Positions 43,923-52,315 of a stretch of DNA of 64,000 nucleotides are shown piece after piece. Position 1 is the first letter of the stretch. Every line of letters starts with the position of its first letter. The position numbers and the translations under genes are program-made. The stretch comes from Dysgonomonas sp. BGC7 (lineage in GTDB: Bacteria > Bacteroidota > Bacteroidia > Bacteroidales > Dysgonomonadaceae). Where the stretch lies: positions 1 to 64,000 of the forward strand of contig NZ_CVRP01000009.1 in assembly GCF_001261735.1 (NCBI RefSeq), written 5' to 3'. The notes under the pieces were generated by a model. The model saw only the letters and a program-made list of their open reading frames with translations, made no database searches and had not been told where the DNA came from.

Positions 43923-46319
43923 TTATAGCTCTTTAGTTACATTTTTGTTTGATATAACGCATGATCTCATAAATCTTATTCCAAAGTTTATATCAGAAAT
44001 ATTGTTGCTTATAGTACCTAATGGAACTTTTCCATCAACAGCGCCGTCACTTCCTGCTCCCATCCCAATATGTTCACCTGTGTAACGCGCTAAAGTAGCT
44101 AGTGTTAGCAAAGGTACTGCTGTTTGCCCTACTGCTGTAAGGGCTGCTGTTGTAAGATAAAGGGTGTAGCTATTGCCTATTGTTGAGGTACAACTACTAT
44201 ATGTTCCGTCACTGGCTACACTGACCACGTTTTCTACTTTTGATGTAGTATTGTTGTATACAACAATGCGTAATGTGTTGCCTGCATTGGTACCAATCCC
44301 ATTTACAATATTGTCTGCCATCCCGTTTCGGTCGTTAAATACCGTTCCTGAGAGTGAATAGTTTATTTTTACTGTAACCGGCATTATTGCAGAAGTACAT
44401 CCTACAACATTGGTTGCTCGTATATAATAAGTTCCGCTTGTTGCTACTGCTGCGGGGTTACTCAAAACCGTCGTAGCCGCCGCATCCGTATAATAAGCAT
44501 ACTTCAGATTACTGGTACTGCCGGCCGTAACAGCTGAGGCTGTTAAATTTACAGTACCCGGGCTACATGCCTCAGGAGGGTTAGTAATAACTAGATTTGG
44601 CGTTGTATATAAAGTAGTAGAACTACTGTTGTTAGTTGTATTACTTTCGGTGCCGGCATAAGTAACATTCGCTGTATTTGTCCACGATAGTCCCTTTGTG
44701 GAAGGGGCTTTTACGCTGATTTTTATAGGAGGATATGAATAGGCCGACTTCAATGAAGTGCTTCGTGTGATGGTGTAAGAGTTGTTGTTTGAGTTTATAG
44801 TCCATCCTTCTCCTCTAATACTATCTATTGTTAAGCCTGATGGAATAACATCTGTTACAGTAACTTGTTTATTCTGCTCAGATGCGGTAGCTCCTATATT
44901 GGAAACTGTAATGGTAAACGTATTTCCTTTAACAGGATCGGCGCAATAGCTGTCCAGAGTTTTACTCACTACAAAATCTACATTGGGAGACAATACCATA
45001 TTCGACACTGTCGCATAATTATTAGTGGGATCGAGATCTGTAATTCCTGATGGAATAGTGTTAATGCCAACAGAGTTTTTTATATAATTTCCTTCCGGCC
45101 GGGAGCGAACTGTTCCTACTACTGTAAAGGTTGCTTTACTGCCTTTAGCCATATTCAGAGACGTACTCCATGGGTTTGTGAAGCCAGTTGTTTTGGCTAC
45201 ACCCGAAGTATATCCGCTTGCTGTAGTCCCGCTATTACCTTGATTGTTGAATGTGATGGATGTTATATTAAAATCAGTTCCTAAGACTAAATTTGTTCCG
45301 TTTGTAGATTTCAATGTATCGCCTAAAAGAATACCGTTTAGCACCGCATCGTTTTCGTTAGTTACATCTACTGTATAGGTAAGCTGATCGCCCACATTTA
45401 TATTTGCTTTGTCAACTTCTTTGTTTACGCGAGCATTTCCTGTGGTTGTAATATATATATTCCTAATTTCATGATAATTGAATCCTCCTCCAGTTGCCCC
45501 CGCGAAACCTAATTTTAAATTTGGTGGTGGAGGAGTAGATGTCGTGTAAGATATTATTGATTCATATACTCCAAATTTGGTCGTTTGCCAATAAACGTCT
45601 ATTTTATAAAAACCGGTGCCTGTAGGGACAATTGTTATTTTTATTTTACGATAAAAATCTGCATCTTTTGGACGAGTGGATGTAACAGTATTATAATCTA
45701 TCGAATTTCCGTTAAGCTTAGGGTCGGGTTGTAGTTGGTTGTGTTTTAGGTATTTGTTTGTTGTCGATGCGCTTGCTGTAGTAGGTCCTCTTAGTGTAAC
45801 TGAGTTTGGTTTTAGGCTGCTAGTTCCTTCAATTCGGCCTTCTGTACTACGAGCAAAATTACCATATTCATCAAATCCTATTCCAATATAGCCTCCCGAT
45901 AACCCGGTTGTCACTCCCTGCTCTGAATTTGGTGCATAACCAAGAGAGCCTCCATATCCTCCAATCTTAAAAGAGGTTGTAGCTGCATCGAATAGGAAAA
46001 CACAAAAACCGTCGGCCCCATAGTAAGTAGCGTCATCAGTATCTCTCCATGATTTATATTCGAATTCCATAATTACTCCCAGAGATGAAGGAAAGGGTGT
46101 ATTCACATAAGCATATCCTGATTGGTTTTTTGTTGCAGAAGTCAGCCTTAACCAACCATCATTTATCGGGTCTGCATAACCTGATGTCAGAGTTGCACTT
46201 CCTCCTGTTATGATTCCAGGGCTAGTTCCTCCTTTAAAGCTTTCGGTGACAATGAATTGAGCCTTTGCTGATAGTATAAAAAGGAGTAGTATATTAGTGA
46301 TAAGAATAAGTTTACGCAT
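43923..46319 (-). CDS. Large secreted surface protein with lectin-like and DUF11-type domains
   Basis: This 798-residue protein has a signal peptide ending SAKAQ. The N-terminal ~270 residues look like an L-type-lectin/concanavalin-like domain (LGVIMEFEYKSW, YGADGFCVFLFDA, GGYIGIGFDEYGNFA). Then come two DUF11-type repeats (about 300-570, containing VNVGDQLTYTVDVTNENDA-like segments), an immunoglobulin-like segment (PEACSPGTVNLTAS), and a C-terminal SGTVFNDRNGM domain. It ends in a short tail with one cysteine (SCVISNKNVTKEL). It lies 23 bp downstream of the small secreted protein gene and looks like an adhesin. Function not known. Confidence 0.7.
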   Translation of the reverse strand: MRKLILITNILLLFILSAKAQFIVTESFKGGTSPGIITGGSATLTSGYADPINDGWLRLTSATKNQSGYAYVNTPFPSSLGVIMEFEYKSWRDTDDATYYGADGFCVFLFDAATTSFKIGGYGGSLGYAPNSEQGVTTGLSGGYIGIGFDEYGNFARSTEGRIEGTSSLKPNSVTLRGPTTASASTTNKYLKHNQLQPDPKLNGNSIDYNTVTSTRPKDADFYRKIKITIVPTGTGFYKIDVYWQTTKFGVYESIISYTTSTPPPPNLKLGFAGATGGGFNYHEIRNIYITTTGNARVNKEVDKANINVGDQLTYTVDVTNENDAVLNGILLGDTLKSTNGTNLVLGTDFNITSITFNNQGNSGTTASGYTSGVAKTTGFTNPWSTSLNMAKGSKATFTVVGTVRSRPEGNYIKNSVGINTIPSGITDLDPTNNYATVSNMVLSPNVDFVVSKTLDSYCADPVKGNTFTITVSNIGATASEQNKQVTVTDVIPSGLTIDSIRGEGWTINSNNNSYTITRSTSLKSAYSYPPIKISVKAPSTKGLSWTNTANVTYAGTESNTTNNSSSTTLYTTPNLVITNPPEACSPGTVNLTASAVTAGSTSNLKYAYYTDAAATTVLSNPAAVATSGTYYIRATNVVGCTSAIMPVTVKINYSLSGTVFNDRNGMADNIVNGIGTNAGNTLRIVVYNNTTSKVENVVSVASDGTYSSCTSTIGNSYTLYLTTAALTAVGQTAVPLLTLATLARYTGEHIGMGAGSDGAVDGKVPLGTISNNISDINFGIRFMRSCVISNKNVTKEL

Positions 46320-46342
46320 ATCGCATGATTATATTAGGGATC

Positions 46343-46972
46343 TTATCTAATAACAAATACAATGTTGATAAACGAACACTCTGTGGCTGTAGCTGTTACA
46401 TCGTATGTCAATAAACCGTTGGCATTGATGCTCAGGTTGCTGAATACAGATGCATCATAATCCGTTATGTAGTAGTAGAGGTCTGTGGCAAGAGGTAGAA
46501 AATGTATAGATGTGGGCGCACCTGTACTCTTTATTTTAGGTGTTGAAAATTGTGCTTTATATAAAGCATATAAATCCAGCGTTCTTCCGGCTCCTGTAGT
46601 AGCAGTGTTAATGGATATTGAAGGCATATAAAACCATTTGGTATAACCCAGAGGAAGAGAAATCCATCTAGCTCCATCGTTGTAATAAAATCCCGGACTA
46701 ACATCGTATCCATTGCCGACAGAGGTAGTCGCTGTGTTATAAACAGTCATACCTTTTATATGAGCAGATAAAGGGCTCGATGATATTATGGATGAAAGTG
46801 CTACGCGAGGAAGTAAAAGTCCTTTAGAAGATGAACCAGAACCATTTTCTTTTAAGTCTAACAAAGCATTTTGATCGGGCGCTATTCCAGATCCTATTGT
46901 CACTTGTGCTTGAAGATAGGAAAATAATCCAGTCATTACAGTAAGTATTAAACAAAAAATGACTTTTTTCAT
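46343..46972 (-). CDS. Small secreted protein, paralogue of the one at 58.2 kb
   Basis: This 209-residue protein has a signal peptide ending LQAQ. The mature start VTIGSGIAPDQNALLDLKEN and the segments KGLLLPRVAL, VYNTATT, SPGFYYNDGARW, WFYMPSISI and ATDLYYYITDYD recur in the 216-residue paralogue. It ends CSFINIVFVIR. It is the first gene of a two-gene module, the large DUF11-type protein following 23 bp later. Related proteins are common in Bacteroidetes but I know of no function; a surface-structure subunit is a guess. Confidence 0.65.
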   Translation of the reverse strand: MKKVIFCLILTVMTGLFSYLQAQVTIGSGIAPDQNALLDLKENGSGSSSKGLLLPRVALSSIISSSPLSAHIKGMTVYNTATTSVGNGYDVSPGFYYNDGARWISLPLGYTKWFYMPSISINTATTGAGRTLDLYALYKAQFSTPKIKSTGAPTSIHFLPLATDLYYYITDYDASVFSNLSINANGLLTYDVTATATECSFINIVFVIR

Positions 46973-47708
46973 AGAGGATAAAAAATTAAATTAATATGTT
47001 TTGTGTTTTATATTTTTTGTTATTGTAGGGATAAGCTTTGTAAGTTTATACCGATTCCAGTAGTTGCCTTTTAACCTATTAGTCTTCATAAAGTTGTTTT
47101 CTACTTCCCAAACATTGATGTTATTTCATTAACTGTTACCCCATATTATTAATATATGGAGGATGAATTTTGCTATTATTTGGAGAATACGATCCTTATA
47201 GAAGGACTATATGAAGCGTAATTTATATGCATCTTCATGTTGTTTGAATAGTTGTTCCAAGCTTGACTGAATGTAGCTGTGGGCAATAAGATTTCCTTTT
47301 TCTCATACGTCTGATAATCAGATATGTTATATTGTCTTTTTTATATAGTGTTTCCCTATATGAATAGGGTGTGAGATATATTGCTGCGAAATTAATAAAA
47401 AAAACTTACTTAATAGTTTTTTGTGTATTTTTTATAGCAAAATGTCTAAATAAATATAGTTGTATTGCATATGTTTGATAGTTGGAGCTATTTTGGAAAT
47501 ATATGTTATAGTGATAAGTAAGATGTTTTATTATTAACTTAGACTAGCTTTATCGTGTTTTAAGATTTAAGGGACTTGTTTTTTTGTTTTTGAAATAAAA
47601 CTATGTTTTAATAGCTTTATTCCTAATGTATGATGTGTTGATAAATTATGTTTAAATATTGAGTATTTTCTTGGCATAGATTTTGTTTTAGTACTCTAAA
47701 AGATCTAT
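46973..47708. other. 736-bp divergent intergenic region
   Basis: The region is AT-rich and separates the small secreted protein gene (minus) from the MBL-fold gene (plus). It contains only short palindromes, such as CCATAT...ATATGG at about 47143-47161 and CCCTAT/ATAGGG around 47354-47369. I found no gene, no consensus promoter box and no inverted repeat like that upstream of the paralogous module. Confidence 0.6.
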
Positions 47709-48842
47709 ATGACATCTAAAATAAAAAAGAAACTGAAGACGACAATGATAATTACACTATCTATTCTGGGTATACTTGCTATTGCTATAATTGTATTTCT
47801 GAATCAGGCTAACTTTGGTAGTACACCTACCGGAGAGCGAAAAGAAAGAGTACAGAATTCACCTAATTATCGTGATGGAAAGTTTCAGAACCTGAGTGAA
47901 ACTCCTCAGCTCACAGGAGACAAAGGAATGATGGGTATGATGTATGATTTCCTCTTTGGAGATTATAAGCGAGTGACGCCGATAGGAGAAATTCCTTCTG
48001 TAAAAACAGATTTATTAAGCCTTGATCGCAAGCAGGATATGCTTGTTTGGTTTGGACATTCATCATACTTTATACAGATAGATGGTAAACGAATATTGGT
48101 AGACCCTGTACTTGATGGAGCTGCTTCGCCTGTTTCGTTTGTAAATAAGCCTTTCAAGGGTAGTGATCTGTATAAGACATCAGATATTCCTGATGTAGAT
48201 TATCTTTTCATTTCTCACGATCATTGGGATCATCTTGATTACGGAAGTGTGATGGCGTTGAAAGACAAGGTTGGTAAAATAGTCTGTGGTCTTGGAGTTG
48301 GTGAGCATTTCGAGAAATGGGGCTTCGATAAAAGTAAAATTATAGAGTTGGATTGGGAGGAAAATGCTGCGTTAGAAGATAACTTTATGGTTTATTGTTT
48401 GCCTTCGCGCCACTTTTCGGGAAGAGGGTTATCTCCAAATCAATCTTTGTGGGCATCATTCTTATTACAAGCGCCTTCTATGAAAATATATATTGGAGGA
48501 GATAGTGGATATGATACGCATTTTGAGCGAATAGGCACACAATTTGATGAGATAGATCTGGCAATTCTTGAAAATGGACAATATGGGTCGGGGTGGAAGT
48601 TTATACACATGATGCCTGATCAGGTAGTACAAGCTGTTAAAGACTTAAATGCGAAAATATTGCTGCCTGTGCATTCTTCTAAGTTCAAATTGGCTAATCA
48701 TCCGTGGGATGAACCTTTGATAGAAGTTACCCGAATAGCAGAAGAGAAGAATCAGCAGACAATTACTCCAATGATTGGAGAAGTAGTGAACCTAAAAGAT
48801 AACACACAAGTTTTTTCTAAGTGGTGGGTAGGAATTGAATAA
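47709..48842 (+). CDS. MBL-fold metallo-hydrolase (UlaG/NAPE-PLD-like)
   Basis: This 377-residue protein has one N-terminal membrane helix (about residues 12-31). The metallo-beta-lactamase domain contains FGHSSYFIQIDGKRILVDP, the metal motif ISHDHWDHLDY, later LPSRHFSGRG, IYIGGDSGYD and the C-terminal LPVHSSKFKLANHPWDEP. These match the lactonase/phospholipase-D-like MBL subgroup (UlaG, NAPE-PLD). It is probably membrane-anchored with the domain in the periplasm. Substrate not known. Confidence 0.85.
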   Translation: MTSKIKKKLKTTMIITLSILGILAIAIIVFLNQANFGSTPTGERKERVQNSPNYRDGKFQNLSETPQLTGDKGMMGMMYDFLFGDYKRVTPIGEIPSVKTDLLSLDRKQDMLVWFGHSSYFIQIDGKRILVDPVLDGAASPVSFVNKPFKGSDLYKTSDIPDVDYLFISHDHWDHLDYGSVMALKDKVGKIVCGLGVGEHFEKWGFDKSKIIELDWEENAALEDNFMVYCLPSRHFSGRGLSPNQSLWASFLLQAPSMKIYIGGDSGYDTHFERIGTQFDEIDLAILENGQYGSGWKFIHMMPDQVVQAVKDLNAKILLPVHSSKFKLANHPWDEPLIEVTRIAEEKNQQTITPMIGEVVNLKDNTQVFSKWWVGIE

Positions 48843-48864
48843 CTCTCTTTTTTTCTATAATTAT

Positions 48865-48872
48865 TATCTTTG
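48865..48872 (+). promoter_or_regulatory. -7 promoter box abutting the acetyltransferase start
   Basis: TATCTTTG fits TAnnTTTG and ends two bases before the ATG at 48875, so the transcript would have almost no leader. Confidence 0.55.
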
Positions 48873-48874
48873 AA

Positions 48875-49323
48875 ATGAAAATAATATCTGTACGAGAACA
48901 ACCTGAATATAAAGACCAAATCATTGCTTTCTTGCAAAAAAGCTGGTCTCAGGTCTCTCCTGAAATATATAGAGACTGTCTTGAGCATTGTATTGACGCT
49001 ACAAGCCCTCTTCCGCAATGGTATGTTTTGGAAGCTGATGGTCAATTTATTGGTTGTGCAGGGCTGATAACAAATGATTTCATCAGTCGAATGGATTTGT
49101 ATCCTTGGCTGGCTGCACTTTTTATTGATGAGCAATTCAGAGGAAATTCGTATGCTCAGTTGCTTGTCGAGAAAGCAAAAGAAGATGCAACGGATGCAGG
49201 ATTTAAAAGCTGTATTTATGTACAAACCATATTGGATATTACGAAAAATACGGGTGGTCGTATATTGGAGACGGTTATCATCCTTGGGAGGAACATTCGA
49301 GAATTTATGAGATATCTCTATAA
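48875..49323 (+). pseudogene. GNAT-family N-acetyltransferase, frameshifted near the C-terminus
   Basis: The frame from 48875 encodes a GNAT protein (IISVREQPEY ... WYVLEADGQFIGCAGLITND ... LFIDEQFRGNSYAQLLVEKA) up to VQT at 49228. Downstream, the third frame reads HIGYYEKYGWSYIGDGYH and ends IYEISL at a stop at 49321-49323, which is the normal end of the family. The family segment TDHIGYYEKYG would be restored by four extra bases after 49228, so about four bases are missing. In the uncorrected frame the protein continues with unrelated residues to 49327. It may be truly broken or contain a sequence error. Confidence 0.8.
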
Positions 49324-49325
49324 AT

Positions 49326-49361
49326 AAAAAGCTGAATAACCTTATGCTATTCAGCTTTTTT
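49326..49361. terminator. Bidirectional rho-independent terminator
   Basis: AAAAAGCTGAATA pairs with TATTCAGCTTTTT across a nine-base loop. A-runs and T-runs on the two sides allow it to act on both strands, serving the acetyltransferase gene and the convergent AraC-type gene. Confidence 0.85.
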
Positions 49362-49370
49362 ATTTACCTC

Positions 49371-50315
49371 TTACAACGGCTTTACCGGAATACATATATC
49401 TACAATGAATCTGTGTTCAGGATGCTCGTTGTAGTCGTTGTGATACAATTCGTAAGTGGAGCCATCTCCAGGTTGATAACCGCTTTCGGTCAACCATAGA
49501 CACATAGTATTCCATGCTTGTTCAAATTCGGTTTCTTTTATTTCGAAATGTCCGACAGCATACTTCCCGGCGGGAATGGTTGATTTGCCAATCTCTCCTT
49601 CTACTTTTACATCTTCTTCTACCGTGAGACTGGCATCCTGACGTACCTTCTCAACTCCTGTGATTGCCGGGTCGTCATGATAGACAGTTACTGTCTTGGT
49701 AGTAGAGGTTACAAGGCCTCTCGGTGCAGCCCATCTAAATAGTTTTTCGTAAGCCTGCCCTATCATATTGAATGCACCCATATGGCGACAATAGATAAGT
49801 TTTAATTCAGGCATTTGTTTGATTTCAATTTTTGTGTCCATAATTATTATTTCATTTAGTTCGACACTGCAAATTTGATCATTTATGTGTTGTACATTTT
49901 TACCGATTTTGCTAATCGGTTTGCAATTCTTGCTGTATCTTATTCCATTTTTGATGTATATGGCTTTACTTAATTGACGAAATTCTTTTGCACTTACTCC
50001 AAAGAATGATTTGAATGCTCTGCTGAATGATGAGATGTTGATAAAGCCGCATTGGAAGGCAATCTCACTAATAGATGTTTTTGGTCTGTCCTGTAATAAT
50101 ACAGCTGCCCTTTCCAACTTGATACGTGATACAAAATTGTTAGGCGTCTCACCTGTAATGAATGTAAAGATTCTGTGAAAGTGATATGGTGAGAATGAGG
50201 CAATATCGGCCATCATAGATAAATCAATAGTCTTATCCAGATTCTGACCGATATAATCCATTACCCTATTGATGCGAGCTGTATATTCCTGTTTGCTTAA
50301 ATCCTTATAATCCAT
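49371..50315 (-). CDS. AraC-family regulator with GyrI-like effector domain
   Basis: This 314-residue protein has an N-terminal AraC DNA-binding domain with two helix-turn-helix units (ADIASFSPYHFHRIF and ISEIAFQCGFINISSFSRAF, about 10-115). The C-terminal GyrI-like/AraC effector-binding domain (about 155-314) contains IKQMPELKLIYCRHMGAF and IPAGKYAVGHFEI. The Rob/SoxS-like architecture is typical of regulators responding to small hydrophobic ligands. Two minus-strand TAnnTTTG boxes (TATATTTG 50338-50331, TAAATTTG 50330-50323) lie directly before the start. Confidence 0.9.
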   Translation of the reverse strand: MDYKDLSKQEYTARINRVMDYIGQNLDKTIDLSMMADIASFSPYHFHRIFTFITGETPNNFVSRIKLERAAVLLQDRPKTSISEIAFQCGFINISSFSRAFKSFFGVSAKEFRQLSKAIYIKNGIRYSKNCKPISKIGKNVQHINDQICSVELNEIIIMDTKIEIKQMPELKLIYCRHMGAFNMIGQAYEKLFRWAAPRGLVTSTTKTVTVYHDDPAITGVEKVRQDASLTVEEDVKVEGEIGKSTIPAGKYAVGHFEIKETEFEQAWNTMCLWLTESGYQPGDGSTYELYHNDYNEHPEHRFIVDICIPVKPL

Positions 50316-50322
50316 AATAATA

Positions 50323-50338
50323 CAAATTTACAAATATA
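50323..50338 (-). promoter_or_regulatory. Two adjacent -7 boxes of the AraC-type gene
   Basis: On the minus strand TATATTTG and TAAATTTG follow each other directly, the second ending seven bases before the ATG. Either gives a very short leader. Confidence 0.45.
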
Positions 50339-50435
50339 CAGTATATCTAAATATCTGTCTTTGCATATCTTGCGGATATAGATATTTAATTGTTGTAAAA
50401 ATATGGGAAAAGAAAAACCGTGAGCTATAATGTCT

Positions 50436-50443
50436 TACCTTTG
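50436..50443 (+). promoter_or_regulatory. -7 promoter box deciding the helicase start
   Basis: TACCTTTG is a consensus Bacteroidetes -7 element located four bases before the ATG at 50448. It overlaps the upstream in-frame ATG at 50430, which therefore cannot be the normal start. Confidence 0.6.
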
Positions 50444-50447
50444 CAAA

Positions 50448-51788
50448 ATGAGAACAGAAAGCCAACAAACAAAAATATTATCGAATCTTGCTATTGATAG
50501 CCTGAATGAGATGCAAATAGCGGCTCAGGATGCTATAACAAAAGAACAAAATGTATTATTATTATCTCCGACAGGTTCAGGGAAGACACTTGCTTTTCTT
50601 CTTCCTATTCTTCAACTATTGGATAATAATATAACAAAAGTGCAATGTCTGATAGTTGTGCCATCGAGAGAACTCGCTCTTCAGATAGAGCAGGTTTGGA
50701 AAAAGATGGGAACCGGATTCAAAGTAAATGTTTGCTATGGCGGGCATGCTATTGAGACCGAACTTAAAAATTTAAGTAATCCTCCTGCTTTGCTTATCGG
50801 AACGCCCGGACGACTGACCGATCATCTGGAGAGGAAATCATTTGATACAAGTGCCATTAAAACATTGGTGTTAGATGAATTTGATAAATCCTTACAGTTG
50901 GGCTTCCAGGATGAAATGAATACTATCATCGGTCAATTACCAAACTTGCAGAAAAGAGTTCTGCTTTCGGCTACGTCCGATGTAGAAATACCTGATTTTG
51001 TGAAATTGAAATCGCCGGTGACGCTTGATTATATCGAAGAAGAAAGAAATGACACTCTTGCTGTTAAGCTCGTTTTATCTCCCGAAAAAGATAAAATTGA
51101 ATCTTTATTTTTTCTTATATGCTCTTTAAATTCTGAACCGGCTCTTATTTTCTGTAATCACAGAGAGGTTACTGAAAGAATCAGTGATTTGCTGAATAAG
51201 AAAGGAATACAAACAGGCTACTATCATGGAGGCATGGATCAGGATGACAGAGAAAGGGTTCTTGTTCAGTTTAGAAATGGTAGTTTAAACTATTTAGTAA
51301 CAACAGATTTGGCGGCAAGAGGTTTGGATATTCCTGAAATGAATCATGTGATACATTATCATCTTCCTGCTAAAGAGAGTGAATTTACTCATCGTAATGG
51401 GCGTACCGCCCGTATGCATGCTTCAGGAACAGCGTATATTATACAATTCAAAGAAGAAAAAGCACCGGATTACATTACAGATGGTTTAGATATTTTACGG
51501 GTTCCAATAGGAAAGCCATTACCCAATCGTCCCGAATATCAGACAATATATGTAAGCGGAGGTAAGAAAAATAAATTGAATAAGAGTGATATTGTTGGTT
51601 TCTTTTTGCAAAAAGGAAAACTCGATAAATTTGATTTAGGGCTAATCGAAGTCAAGGATTTTATCTCTTTTGTGGCTGTTCGCTCATCTGTTGTGAAAAA
51701 CCTTCTCGGTAATATAAAAGATGAAAAGATGAAGGGTAAAAAGTATAAGATAGAGTTAGCAAGAAATGTAATAAAAAGAGTTGATTGA
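50448..51788 (+). CDS. DEAD-box-type RNA helicase
   Basis: This helicase has 446 residues from the ATG at 50448; the frame is open from 50430, but that start lies inside the promoter box. Helicase motifs are present in order: Q-motif region LNEMQIAAQD, motif I SPTGSGKT, Ia VPSRELALQ, Ib GTPGRL, motif II DEFD, motif III SAT, IV ALIFCNHRE, V TDLAARGLDIPE and VI HRNGRTARM. A C-terminal domain (about 355-446) resembles the DbpA RNA-binding domain. Motif II reads DEFD instead of DEAD. A role in ribosome or RNA maturation is likely. It is convergent with the DUF493 gene. Confidence 0.9.
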   Translation: MRTESQQTKILSNLAIDSLNEMQIAAQDAITKEQNVLLLSPTGSGKTLAFLLPILQLLDNNITKVQCLIVVPSRELALQIEQVWKKMGTGFKVNVCYGGHAIETELKNLSNPPALLIGTPGRLTDHLERKSFDTSAIKTLVLDEFDKSLQLGFQDEMNTIIGQLPNLQKRVLLSATSDVEIPDFVKLKSPVTLDYIEEERNDTLAVKLVLSPEKDKIESLFFLICSLNSEPALIFCNHREVTERISDLLNKKGIQTGYYHGGMDQDDRERVLVQFRNGSLNYLVTTDLAARGLDIPEMNHVIHYHLPAKESEFTHRNGRTARMHASGTAYIIQFKEEKAPDYITDGLDILRVPIGKPLPNRPEYQTIYVSGGKKNKLNKSDIVGFFLQKGKLDKFDLGLIEVKDFISFVAVRSSVVKNLLGNIKDEKMKGKKYKIELARNVIKRVD

Positions 51789-51860
51789 TGATGATACAAT
51801 CAACCCCTTTATTTAATTTCTATAATTATTAGAAAAGATACAATTTTCTACAATAGTACC

Positions 51861-52178
51861 TTATAGCATTACAATTCCTTCGATAGCTGCTGCTTGCCGA
51901 TAGTAGATTACAATATCATCAGCATCATTTACCGGAACTTTTACTGTTACGCTCGTATATTTTCCATTCTTGCTGTCGCGGCTGGAAATACTTGGATTTG
52001 CACTGCTAAATATAGAATGTAATTTAGCAATTATACTCTGTTCTGCCGGAACAATATATTTAAACATATAGTCTGAAGGAAACGAATGTGTTTCTTCCAG
52101 TCTTTGCTTAAATCTCAGATAGAAATCATCAGTATGCTGATTCCTATCGTTTTCTAATACTTTAATTTTATCATTCAT
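51861..52178 (-). CDS. DUF493-family protein
   Basis: The frame is open from 52223, but the conserved part begins MNDKIKVLENDRNQ, so I use the ATG at 52178 (105 residues). The segments FPSDYMFKYIVPAEQ, SRDSKNGKYTSVTVKVPV and VIYYRQAAAIEGIVML match the small ferredoxin-fold DUF493 family, which is distantly like YbeD. The function of the family is not established. It is convergent with the helicase gene and separate from the large gene downstream of 52316. Confidence 0.85.
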   Translation of the reverse strand: MNDKIKVLENDRNQHTDDFYLRFKQRLEETHSFPSDYMFKYIVPAEQSIIAKLHSIFSSANPSISSRDSKNGKYTSVTVKVPVNDADDIVIYYRQAAAIEGIVML

Positions 52179-52263
52179 ACCCGTTCTAAAACAAAGACCA
52201 TACCAATAAGATAAATATGCCAAACCGACAGATATCTTAATATTTTTATGGTGGTGAAAATAT

Positions 52264-52294
52264 AAAAGGAGATGCCAAAAAGCACCTCCTTTTA
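52264..52294 (-). terminator. Terminator of the 1926-residue surface protein gene
   Basis: Minus-strand AAAAGGAGGTGC and GCATCTCCTTTT form a stem with one mismatch around a TTTTTG loop, followed by a U-rich stretch. It lies 22 bp downstream of the stop at 52316. Confidence 0.7.
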
Positions 52295-52315
52295 CTTAAA
52301 AGTATATTTCTTAAC

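Noticed and set aside
50430-50447. Upstream ATG of the helicase frame
   Set aside because: It overlaps the consensus -7 promoter box and adds six residues not typical of the family.
51780-51804. GTTGATT/AATCAAC stem at the helicase stop as a terminator
   Set aside because: The stem has seven AT-rich pairs with an eleven-base loop and only a short T-run; support is too weak.
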